Shown here piece after piece: positions 55,531 through 64,000 of a stretch of 64,000 nt of DNA. The stretch is from Shinisaurus crocodilurus (Eukaryota > Chordata > Lepidosauria > Squamata > Shinisauridae). How positions within the stretch are numbered: the first letter of the stretch is position 1; every line of letters starts with the position of its first letter. The stretch is from positions 225,028,467 through 225,092,466 of the forward strand of contig CM037880.1 in assembly GCA_021292165.1 (NCBI GenBank), in the 5' to 3' direction. A program made the position numbers and the translations under genes. The notes beneath the pieces are model-generated. The model was not told the DNA's origin. It saw only the letters and a list, made by a program, of their open reading frames with translations, and did no database searches.

Positions 55531-57257
55531 GGCAACCTTTAAATAATTTCCGGACTTTAGAATAGTTTCAACTTTCGGGGAAACGTCAGACAGTAAATAT
55601 TAGCAATGTTATAAGCAATCTTATAATGCAACTCATTATGTGATGAGGCTGGAAGAAACTATATAAAACTTACATTGGTGGACACTGTTGAGTATAATAA
55701 TAAGTTGCATTTTTTTCCTTATTGTGGTAAGGGCTCAAGTAGCCTTGGGTTCGAGTCTAACCAATTAGGTCAATTATCCGTGAATATTTTAGATTTTCCA
55801 CCTTAATTCTTGCTCTTATTTTATTTAAAAACTTAATTAAAATTAAATTAAAAACCCCTTGCATTTAGTATTTTGCGGTTTTGCACGGGCAGTGCAGTAG
55901 CTCACTGCCTCGCCCCAGCCCCAGTGTGCCTTTAGGTCTCACCACAACATGTCTGGCCATGGACCTGGCTGGAAATAGGGCCTGGGAAGAAAAAAGGAGC
56001 TCAACCCTACATATGGTAGATCCCTTCCTTATTTCTCCATACAGTATACCCAAGGCAGCTTATAAATTCAGTTTTTAAACCACCCAATTAAAAACAGTAA
56101 AAAATAAATGAATAAACCACTGTAAAATGCAGGCAAGTAGCCATGGTTTACAATCTCTCTCTGCTGCAGGAAGAGCCACTTGGCCGAGGGCCACTTTCCT
56201 ACTCCTGCAAAACGGCCCAGCCCTTGTGCAGAACGAGCCCCCAGAGGGAGAGAGTTCCCCGGGTTTGGCAGCCCCACAGATAATGCCTGTGGCCTCCTCA
56301 CTGGCAGTCTAACCTCTAAGGAGGCAGCAGGCGGATCAGGGCCTCTCTGAAGCAGGCATCGGAGTCACTGCCCAAATGCAAGCAAGGGCCAGCCAGCAAC
56401 ATCTCCGTTGCTCCTCTGATCCGGATTCAGCTTACGTTTTTAAACCGCAGGACATCTGTTACAGGATGTGACCTCAGCTCCTGGGTCAGAGGAGAGGGAA
56501 ACACACCAGCAGTCCAAACCTCAGGCTGACCCCAAACCCATCAGTAGCTGAATAAAGAAGGCGGGGGAGTCCTGGGACACCCCACAGACTGAACAGCCCC
56601 CGTGGGGAATCGGCACCGTCTGATCAAAAATATTTTCTTGGAGGAAAACCCAGCACTTTGGGGGGGGGGGTTGGGGGTTGGGGAGCGATTGCCCTGGTGT
56701 GGCTTCAGACCCGGCCCAGCGGAACTGGGATGCCCATTTCTCATTGTAGACATTATTTAGAAATAGTTTGTAGTCACCACCTGTGAGGTAATCTGCCAGC
56801 TGTTTGCAGTTTTAAAAACTTTACTGCTCGGAGAAAATGATGTTCCTGATGGAATCTGACCGCAGGTCAGTCCCTGTGGGGGCTGACCCCAGAACCTGCC
56901 TGCAATTAGACAATGCGCATGCGCGCGCCCCCCCCCACCTCCCTGTGTACACCACCACCTCCCTCTGCGTCCACCCCTTCACTCACAGGCAAGACTTGAC
57001 CCCAGGCACGTCCCCATCCATCACAGCTGCACCATGTCACCTGCCCCAGGATCCAGCGGGCCATGTGCGCCGTGCAGCAATGGCGACCCAGCGCCACCTG
57101 CAACACGCCAACCGTCTTGCGCTGCTCCTCTGGTGCCCTTCAAATTACCGCGCGGCTGCTTGTGCCTGGGCCAGCCTGCAGCGCTGCCCCCCCCCCGACC
57201 CGGCCCTCCCCGCCCCAGCAGCACAGGTGCAAGCAGACGAGGGAGCCCGGCTCTCAC

Positions 57258-57539
57258 CTTGGCCGAAAGCTGGCGAGCCGGGTGTGGAGACCCTGTAGCG
57301 GAGCGGGGCTTGCCTCCGGGCCTGGTCTTGGGGCTGCGGCAGGGCCATCCTGAGGGCGGGATGCCGCAGGGCCACGGCTCCGGCGCCACCCCCTGGCGGC
57401 TGTGGCGGAGGGTGCTGTTGTGCTTGCTGAACTGCAAGGCCGGTCGGGTGCCGCTGGCGCAGGCCCGTCCGCAGGCTCGGCGTAAGGCTGGAGCGTTCCC
57501 AGCTAGATGCCTCCAGAAACCCCTGGTTCAATAATGGAT
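57258..57539 (-). CDS. SPATC1: SPATC1 exon 2
   Basis: The minus strand has a strong acceptor with a pyrimidine tract, CTGTCTGTTCATTCCTACAG|AT, and a donor GGCCAAG|GTGAGA. It begins with two bases completing an Asp codon from exon 1 and ends with one base, so it is symmetric (phase 1 on both sides, 282 bases). It reads PLLNQGFLEASSWERSSLTP, SLRTGLRQRHPTGLAVQQAQ, a Gln/Pro/Gly stretch, and ends STPGSPAFGQ. Residues 61-154. No domain is recognised. The evidence is the fit of splice sites and phases between the two certain neighbours. Being symmetric it could be skipped without a frame change. Confidence 0.8.
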
Positions 57540-59194
57540 CTGTAGGAATGAACAGACAGGTAAACCCGGGTCAGAGCCCCAGCTGCAGGTGGTGGCCGGC
57601 AGAGGCAAAGGAGGCCACACGATTCTGTTCCCAAACTCTTCCCCCAGATTCCCAGTCACTTTAGATGAAAATCTTTGCCCATAAAAGTCATTGCTTTGTA
57701 ATGGATTTTCACCCATTTCTCTAGTGGTTTGGCGTTGGGGTGGGAGAGTCAGCCGCAGCCTGGGGAAATGCATCCTGTTCTGCCATATTCCTCTCCCCAG
57801 ATGCCCACCTCCTGTAGTTCTGCAAGGACTTTGTGGAAAACCATTCAAGGTAAGAAGTGTCTTTGCCACCACCTCTGCATTTAACATTGGTCCTGCTTTC
57901 CCCATGGCTTGCTATGTGGTGATGAACTATAAATGCACCCGCCCCCTTTCAAGAAGCTGCTGAAAGCCCACCTGTTTGTTCTCCTTGCCTTTCCCTCACT
58001 GCTGCACCAGCCTCGTCTTGACCCTCTCTTTTTTTGGACAGTGCCTAGCATTTTAGGTGTTTACAAAATAATCATTTATTATTTCTATGACTTGGGACTG
58101 GGTTGTCGCTGCCCAAGTACTCAGGCCTCTCCTCATGGATGGGCAGGAAGCTTGGGGGAAAGCTCTTTCCCGGCTGCCCCCTGCCCACTTCCTGCAATTG
58201 AGACAGGTGGCGGGGTCCGGTGCCTTTTCAGCTGTGGCACCTCTTCTGTGGACGGACAGCTCTCCCGAGCAAGGCTCACCTGGCTCCTCCTCTGCTTTCC
58301 TTTCACCCCCAAAGCCAACAGTCATAATGGTATTCCCCCTCCCTCCCCACCTCTGGCCCTGGAGATCATTCTTGTGATGCGGGGGTGGGCCACACATGGC
58401 CTGTAGGCTGAAAAGTCATTCAAGGCCACATGTGCTCCCCCTGGCCTTTTGTGTGCCCCTCCCCCAGTGCCACGACTGGATCAGTCCACGGCAAATGTGG
58501 CAGCACAGCAGCAAGGGTGCAGCCCCCCGTGACTTCTGGAAAGGGGAATTGGCCCCCGCCGGGCCCCCAGAGGTTGCCCACCCCACTTTAATGTCACACG
58601 GAGGTGGAGGCTGATGGCAGGGGTGCGCCTTCCTCCTCTGGGACCTGCCTCATCGTGCCGTCTGCCTCTTGGTCTGAGTGGCCTGCTCAGCCCCCTTGCT
58701 TGGCTCCTCTGAGTTCTCTCCACTGCTGGGGTTCTGAGCAGGGCAGGATCGAGGCCAGGATAGGCCCTGGGCTGGTGGACTGTAAGAGGCCCCCAGCTCT
58801 GAACTGAGACCCATGGCACTTGCATGCGCGTGGGCGCACTCAAAGTTGAAATGATGCTGTGTCCACAACAACTGCGGCGTGGGGGGGTGGGGTGGGATCA
58901 CTACATCTCTTGGTGGAATCTCATTTTCCTTGCTTTCCTGGAAGCAGCAGACTCTAATCCACATATTTCATATTTATTTTTATTTATTTCCATTTGTGTA
59001 CCACTCCATATCTAGACAGATTCCAGAGGGGTGAACAATAAAAAGGAGAGAAAAGAATGAAAACAATTTGATCTCACTAGTGCCGCCTCCTGCCTCCTCC
59101 CTCCTCAGTGATGTCTGCCCCTCCACGGATACAGAAACTACGCTTGGAAATCTCCTGAACGCGTTTGCTTTCTAAAAATTATCATTATTATTAC

Positions 59195-59425
59195 GTGGGG
59201 CTGCCTCCATAGCCGGCCTGGAACCTGCAGCTAGTGCAGAATGTGGCTGCAAGGCTGGAAACTGGGGCCAGACGTTCTAGTCCTCTCATGCCAGTACTTC
59301 ATGTCCTGTGTCCGTGCCGGTACAGTCAGTACTCCAGACTCCTGGTCTGTTTCCAGGCCCAATTCAAAGTGCTGGTTTTGATATTTAAAGCCCTTCATGG
59401 CTTGGGACCATGGTAGTTTCTGTGA
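59195..59425 (+). mobile_element. L2/CR1-clade LINE fragment
   Basis: LQLVQNVAARLETGARRSSP-like and FQAQFKVLVLIFKALHGLGP, the C-terminal ORF2 motifs also seen at 21821-22432, in shifted frames. It is cut at the right by LTR-like sequence. Confidence 0.7.
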
Positions 59426-60232
59426 AGGACTGCCTGCCAACGGGTCCTTTCTTCAAGACGAGAGATCAAAGGTGCAAAACTGCCAGCCTTCGCTCTGCCG
59501 TCTTGACCTGATTCTCTAAAGGGCCTTGCCCTTGGTCTATACACTGGATTTAGCACTGAACCACAGAGGAACCACACACCCCATGTGGGGTAAAACCAGG
59601 AAAGTTTATTTAAGGTAAACAGATTACAATAAAAGGTGGGGAATGAGGGAAGAGGGAGAAAGGTGGGGAGACACTTTGGTACGCACAAGTAGAGCTACAA
59701 AAGCAGGGCTTTTTTTCTGGTGGAACTCACCGGAACTGAGTTCCAGCACCTTTTCTTCTATTAATTGCATTACAATTTAATTGCCATCTACTCCCGAGGA
59801 AATGTAATCCAAGAGTTCCGGTACCTTTTTCTCCAGAAAAAAAGCACTGTACAAAAGAAACAACAAAGCTAGTCCCTTACTATATAAATACCCAGGCACT
59901 TACTCCTTGCCTGGGGGTTGGTCTCCTTGGGGCTTGCCTCAGCAAAAAGCCCTACTCCACGCTCCTTTGCCTCCAAACAGCAACAAAATTCAAAAGCCAA
60001 GGCTGGCAGTATAGATCCCCCCCCCTCCTTTCACAGCCCAGCTGTCTTTGGCCAATCAGGATGAACTTCATCTGGGCTAGGCAGGGGAGGGGAGGCTCCT
60101 TGATCATGAACAGAGTGCTTGGGCCGCATTTGCATGCGAATACCTGAGGCACAGGGGCATCAAAGGGGCCATCAGAGAAAGCTATGTACATTTGCATGGG
60201 ATTCTCAACCTCCAGCTGGGATTACACTTATT
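59426..60232 (-). mobile_element. Diverged LTR copy, reversed, with a hAT MITE inside
   Basis: It matches the solo LTR at 12264-12906 in reverse orientation over most of its length, including AATAAACTTTCCTGG and the GATTGGCCAAAGACAGCTGG string. The left end TGTGAAGGACTGCC agrees with the reversed LTR end; the right end differs and no target duplication was found. The 146-bp insertion at 59704-59849 and its duplicated target account for much of the extra length. Confidence 0.75.
59704..59849 (-). mobile_element. hAT MITE of the CAGTGCTTTTTTTCTGG family, copy 2 (146 bp)
   Basis: Perfect 8-bp duplication TACAAAAG (59696-59703 and 59850-59857). The element is inserted in the reversed LTR; the uninterrupted counterpart is visible in the LTR at 12.6 kb (TTTTGTAGCTC). 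Confidence 0.94.
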
Positions 60233-60278
60233 TACTCTCAGTGTGTGTGTGGTGTAGGAGACTCTGATGCTTTTCTTC

Positions 60279-60279
<1 letters not shown>

Positions 60280-60321
<42 letters not shown>
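60280..60321. repeat. (AAT)n microsatellite
   Basis: Fourteen AAT units. Confidence 0.97.
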
Positions 60322-60737
60322 GCAGCACATTTGTGCACTTGAGAAGCACTCAAAATAAAAAAGAAAAGAGCTTGTGAATAAAGTAATTGCCCCATAAAGG
60401 GGTTGCAATCAGGTGGGGAGCCAATAAACTCACACTTGTCAGTTTCCATCCTCTCAGTGTATTACAGCTTGAACTGAGGCTTCTCAGTCCCGTCCCGTCC
60501 CCCCCCCCCCCACACACACTTCAGCACTTCCCTTGACCCAGAACTCTGAAAGTGGCAGCTGAACAGGACAGAGCTATTGGGGCAGGCGGGCATAATTACT
60601 GTGGGAGTGTGGATGTACTTATTGGAGGAGTGTGGGCATATGTACTTACTGCAAAAATGGGTAGGGTTTTGAAAATTTTATTTTTTGCCATTTGCAAGTT
60701 TGCAAGTTGCACACTTGCAAACAACAGGGGAAAATAG

Positions 60738-60912
60738 GCCTGTGGCTCACGCTGGCTCAGCTTGTCTGAGTGTGGGAAGCTAAGCAGGGTCAGGCCTGGT
60801 TATTACGTGGATGGGAGACCCCCCTCCTCTAGTTTCCTGCACTGAGCAGGGGGCTGGACTTGATGGCCTTGCAGGTCCCTTCCAGCTCTTTGATCTATGA
60901 AATCTATGAAAC
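60738..60912 (+). mobile_element. 5S-rRNA-derived SINE with a CR1-like tail
   Basis: The head reads GTGTGGGAAGCTAAGCAGGG, TCAGGCCTGGTTATTACGTG then GATGGGAGACC, the internal-control-region half of 5S rRNA (AAGCTAAGCAGGGT..GGCCTGGTTAGTACTTGGATGGGAGACC). It is followed by CTGCACTGAGCAGGGGGCTG and GATGGCCTTGCAGGTCCCTT then ATCTATGAAATCTATGAA, a CR1-type 3' end. Such an end would let CR1 machinery copy it. An antisense copy is at 37350-37507. Confidence 0.82.
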
Positions 60913-61852
60913 CCCAACAACCCCATTTTCACCGTAAGTACATACACCCATACACCCTGAGACCAGAGGCCCTGGGCTGCAGCCCTGTTAGTCCGTGCCT
61001 GAATCCAGCCTTGGGCCTGAATGGCCCCTGGGCCGCCCCCCAGCACTTGTCTGCCCCCCGCACTGAGCCCACTGACGGTGAGCGGGGGAAGTCCTGCTGG
61101 GCCCCTCCCAGGCCCTGCCCTCGCTGACACCCCCACCCTTTATGGAGCAGCCAGCGGGAGGTGTGGGGCGCCCCTGCCCGTGTCACGCCCCTGAGCCGGC
61201 GGCTCCTGGTGGGCCCCTCGGGGAAGCCCTGCCTGCCGCTCTTGCCTCAGGTGCGCCAGGGGCCACCACGCAGCAGCGGGAGGGAGGGAGGAGGGGGATC
61301 CCAACCAGTGGAAGAGGGGGAAACCCGCCTCCTCTGAGGCCTTTCAGGGTAGGGTCCACACTGTGCGCTACAGAGCTGCAGCACGTCTACACTAACCATG
61401 GAGCACACACGTGCGTGGGCCGGGGAGCCAAGCCGCAGCTCACGTCGCTCCCCAGAACGTTGTTCGTTTGCTTGTACAACAAACGTGCCCTGGTCACCCA
61501 TAATAGGTTTACATAACCCTGTAACCCATAATAGATTTACATATTTGCAACATTGCCCCAGGCTCACCTCTCCACCTGCATCCCCGAATCGGCCTCTGGC
61601 CGTGACCCAAAGGCAGAACCGAATGACGCCTTGTGGCCTGCTTGCTCTGCCCCGCCCCGCCCCACCCCAGCCCTCTATTTATAGCCACGGGATTTGGGAT
61701 CAGCCCGTGACCCTTTTGCTCTGGGACGAACTTCGGGTCTGGACTCGGCAAGCCAGCCTTCAGTCCAGGTTGAGCCGGGCTGTCCCGTCTTGGGCCCAAG
61801 GGCCCTGCCTGCTCCCCGGCTCGCTCTGTCGCCCTCTGACACTGGCTGATAC

Positions 61853-62033
61853 CTTGCTCATTTAGCCGGGTAGACTCAAAAGCAGGCAGAAAGCTGTTCT
61901 CATTGCGCCGAAGGGCAGACCTGAGCTCCTGGTTCTCCCGCAGCAGCTGCAGCAGTTGTTTGAGCTCCTCGTTTTCTGTGACTAGAGCCTCAATCTCCTT
62001 CCGTAGCTCATGGTACTGAGCAACAACGGCCAT
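61853..62033 (-). CDS. SPATC1: SPATC1 exon 1: start codon and leucine zipper of speriolin
   Basis: The minus strand starts GGGGATGGCC, a good context with G at +4, and runs 60 codons plus one base to the donor CAAG|GTATCAG. It reads MAVVAQYHELRKEIEALVTE then NEELKQLLQLLRENQELRSA. Leucines at 10, 17, 24 and 31 are seven apart, a leucine zipper. The pattern YxxLRxxIExLVxENEELKxLxxLxRENxELxSA is that of mammalian speriolin's N-terminus. A non-coding upstream exon cannot be excluded: GGCAG lies just before the start. Confidence 0.94.
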
Positions 62034-62485
62034 CCCCAGAAAGCTGCCGTGGGGAGGGGAGACTGTGCCGCTTGCGGGTGTCCCAGGGCAGGGTCATTCA
62101 GAGGGCCGTGCAGGAGCCCCGGCTGCCATGTGCTCCCCCTCCTCTGTCTCCACTGCTGGCCAGGCAGGCTGGCCGGCCAGGTGGGTGGGTGGGTGCCAGT
62201 GACCTGCTTGGCCATTGTGATGCAGGCAGCTTCTGGGATTGCCTTGGAGATGGGAAACCCATAGACCCTGATGGGGAGGGCACTGTGGGCTGCTCTCGGG
62301 CCGGCCGGCCGGCCTCCTTCGCAAACTCTCAGCAGAAGGGGAAGGCTGCACGGTCCCGAGTCTGGCCTCATGAGCTCTGGGAACATCCACAAACTCCTCA
62401 GTGGGATGAGATGCCAAAGCCCCTCTGGCCCTGCCCAGCTGTGATAATTTTGGTTGCAGTTGTTGTTGGGTTAGTGGTGTACGGC
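62034..62485 (-). other. 5' flank of SPATC1, promoter not resolved
   Basis: Moderately GC-rich sequence upstream of the start codon, where a promoter or an untranslated exon would lie. I see no TATA box at a useful distance. Several CRE-like or other motifs would be chance hits, so none is called. Confidence 0.3.
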
Positions 62486-62740
62486 TGTAGGGAAGTTATG
62501 TTCTCGCAGCAATAAACTGCAGGCAGTAATTCTTAATTGGGAAAATGTGATTCCCACCCTGTTGCTTTTTGGAGTACTGCTTGTTGTAGGAGGGTGTTCG
62601 ATCCTCGTGGTAGTTGTGGGGAAGTTATGTTCCCCCAGCACTAAACTGCAGCATCTTTTTAACTGGCAACCTGTGATTCCTCCCCCTCTATCGCCACAGC
62701 TCGCACGCTGTTGCTGTCTGGAGTACTGGTCATACTGCGC
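62486..62740. repeat. Imperfect tandem duplication, unit about 129 bp
   Basis: GGAAGTTATGTTC[TC]C[GC]CAGCA is followed by TAAACTGCAG, TGTGATTCC, and TTGCT...GGAGTACTG. The string occurs twice, starting at 62491 and 62620, with scattered differences. Confidence 0.75.
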
Positions 62741-64000
62741 CTGTGAGAGTATCATTAAAATGGGGTTGTTTGACACAGTGCTAATCAGGTTTTTGTTTTT
62801 TTTACATGGACATCTCTCTCTCTCTCTCTCTCCCTCCCTCCCTCCCTCCCTAAAGCCCATTTTAAAAGGAGGCCTAGTTTTAACAGCTAGCTGTCAAACC
62901 TCCGTGCTCCTGTAAATGGGGTGGCGTGCTGCACTTTCCCTCTTTCCCGAGCACTGAGAGTCTGGGGGGGGGGGAGTGCGAGGACGCGGAGAAGAGTCAG
63001 GTTCCAGGCAAAAAAATTGGAGGCTCTCACTGTGAAGGGGGTGATCTACTGGCCACTCCTTTTGCAAGCAAAGATCAGTCATGGCTTTGTTTTCCCTCGA
63101 CAGCTCACCTTCTGAGAGCTGTCAGGGGGAGGCAAAGTAAAAACAAACACACACACACCCCCAGAACCTTTCCTGTAGTCTCTCTGGGTCAATGTCCATG
63201 GTTGGTCCCTGCTGCACTTTGAGAGCAGGCACCTCCCCGGACTTTGCCCAGGGGAGGCTTCCCATTCTGGACCCCTGGAAGTGTGCACTTCTGCACTTCC
63301 TCAAGTCCAACTAAATAAAAAAATTAATGAAAAGATTTGCGCAGATTCCTTGAGCTTAAAAAAAAAAGGAGGGGCGGTGAACCAGTGGCAGCCCCTCCAA
63401 CGTTCAGTTCAGAGGTCGGGGAAGGCGATCTTCGGGGAGGAAGGGGGAGACGGTCGCAGGGAGCTGAAAGGGCACGCGATGGCAGCAGGGAGAGAGGAGG
63501 CAAGGGGGCTTCACCGCCAAGTCCCCCGGGATCCTGGCCGGAGGGTCGAGGGAGAAGGGGCGGAGCACAACCCACAGCGAGCCCAGCCCGATGGTCTGTT
63601 GGGTGCCCCATGGGTGGTTTCACGAGCAACCCACACTGTTCTTATTATTACTTACAGCATGTGTACACCGCTCTACATCTAAGTAGATTCTAAGCTTTAC
63701 ACTGTGTCGCTTATTCACAGGGTGGGTCGTTGTGATGTGCGAATGTGCCCATTGCTTCACTTAAGGAATAGTTTTATTGGTTCACGTACACAACATGGTA
63801 TAGATTTGCAACGGAATACAGAAAAAGAGAAAAGTTTGCTTCCAGGTGATGTGAAGGCCTGCAGTGCGTACAGAGCTCGTGACACAGGGCCCGCGGTCCG
63901 GCATGAGAAACGGGTGGTCTCTCTGCCTTCCGGGACTGGGCGGCCGTTCAGCCAGCTTCCCTAAAGGTAGCTCAATTCATCAAAAAGAACGTAACTGGGT
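62741..64000. other. Unassigned flank with (TC)n and (CCCT)n runs
   Basis: A pyrimidine microsatellite at about 62812-62851 and a purine-rich, GC-rich patch at 63360-63560. No exon is recognised. The frames at 63281-63693 overlap each other without domains. Confidence 0.4.

Larger units (their letters stand above)
48062..57257 (-). other. SPATC1: Gene B intron 2
   Basis: Donor GTGAGA at 57257 and acceptor TTTGCAG at 48062, minus strand. About 9.2 kb with repeats listed separately. Stretches 50646-51815, 52781-54525 and 55531-57257 hold nothing I can name, apart from poly-G runs near 50865, 52780 and 56660. Confidence 0.8.
57540..61852 (-). other. SPATC1: Gene B intron 1
   Basis: Donor GTATCAG at 61852 and acceptor TTCCTACAG at 57540, minus strand. 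57540-59194 holds nothing I recognise; 60913-61852 is GC-rich and unassigned. The mobile elements between are listed separately. Confidence 0.75.
30265..62033 (-). other. SPATC1: Gene B: speriolin (SPATC1 orthologue), locus span
   Basis: Five coding exons with consensus GT-AG borders and compatible phases 1-1-1-0 run over 31.7 kb. Joined length is 1785 bases, giving 594 residues plus stop, near the roughly 590 residues of mammalian speriolin as I recall it. The order is a leucine zipper (1-43), a variable Pro/Ser/Gln-rich centre with a 21-residue tandem repeat (about 224-307), and the conserved C-terminal domain (about 441-594). In mammals the product is a male germ-cell protein of centrosomes and the sperm neck. 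The poly(A) signal lies 56 bases after the stop. Confidence 0.9.

Noticed and set aside
55733..55765. GGGTTCGAGTC as a tRNA B box
   Set aside because: There is no matching A box or stem at the right distance; probably a chance or old SINE trace.
57145..57531. Minus-strand frame of 128 codons taken as one exon
   Set aside because: The splice signals limit the exon to 57258-57539. The part below 57258 lies after a consensus donor, and the first codon is TTG, not ATG.
12264..60232. The two LTR-like copies as the ends of one provirus
   Set aside because: They are in opposite orientation, about 47 kb apart, diverged, and the first has its own target duplication.
60745..60822. 5S rRNA gene
   Set aside because: Only part of 5S rRNA is present, it is diverged, and it runs into a CR1-like tail; the same unit recurs at 37350-37507. 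It is a SINE.

Overview
This is vertebrate, almost certainly squamate-reptile (probably lizard), nuclear DNA. The clues are tRNA-derived SINEs of the Sauria type, CR1 LINE ends carrying the ATTCTATG tail, L2- and L1-type LINE pieces, a 5S-rRNA-headed SINE with a CR1-like tail, many hAT and mariner-type non-autonomous elements, and spliced genes with GT-AG introns. Nothing in it is bacterial or viral apart from LTR fossils.

The only protein-coding content I can support is a tandem pair of speriolin (SPATC1 family) genes, both on the minus strand. Speriolin is a testis protein of the centrosome and sperm neck in mammals. Gene B (30.3-62.0 kb) is complete: five exons (61853-62033, 57258-57539, 47204-48061, 40668-40801, 30326-30655) with matched intron phases 1-1-1-0. 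They encode 594 residues, close to mammalian speriolin as I recall it. Gene A (18.3-24.4 kb) has the homologues of exons 3, 4 and 5 (23309-24373, 20792-20931, 18313-18639) with the same phases. I find no homologue of exons 1 and 2 in the 5.9 kb between the genes. It may borrow the leader exons of gene B, use another first exon, or have lost its N-terminus. Both genes end in the same C-terminal residues, the same bases after the stop, and a poly(A) signal 55-56 bases beyond it, so the duplication covered the 3' half of the gene.

Layout. 0-9.6 kb: CR1 end, hairpin hAT element, foldback element, SINEs, otherwise unassigned. 9.6-10.5 kb: CpG island with a good splice donor on the minus strand, a possible promoter and first exon of an unidentified gene. 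10.5-17.6 kb: dense nested repeats (CR1, mariner-type MITE, solo LTR inside a CR1/L3-type LINE, L2-like LINE with a SINE, long hAT element, Penelope-like fragment). 18.3-24.4 kb: gene A, with a DIRS-like gag fossil in its last intron. 24.4-30.2 kb: intergenic, with an L1 copy holding a SINE. 30.3-62.0 kb: gene B, whose introns hold a 4.1 kb DNA transposon with a retroelement nested in its transposase, several hAT elements, a 2.3 kb foldback structure, and an in-frame 63-bp repeat in exon 3. 62-64 kb: 5' flank, unassigned.

In mammals SPATC1 lies between GRINA and OPLAH. Neither is visible here, so they would have to lie outside the window.
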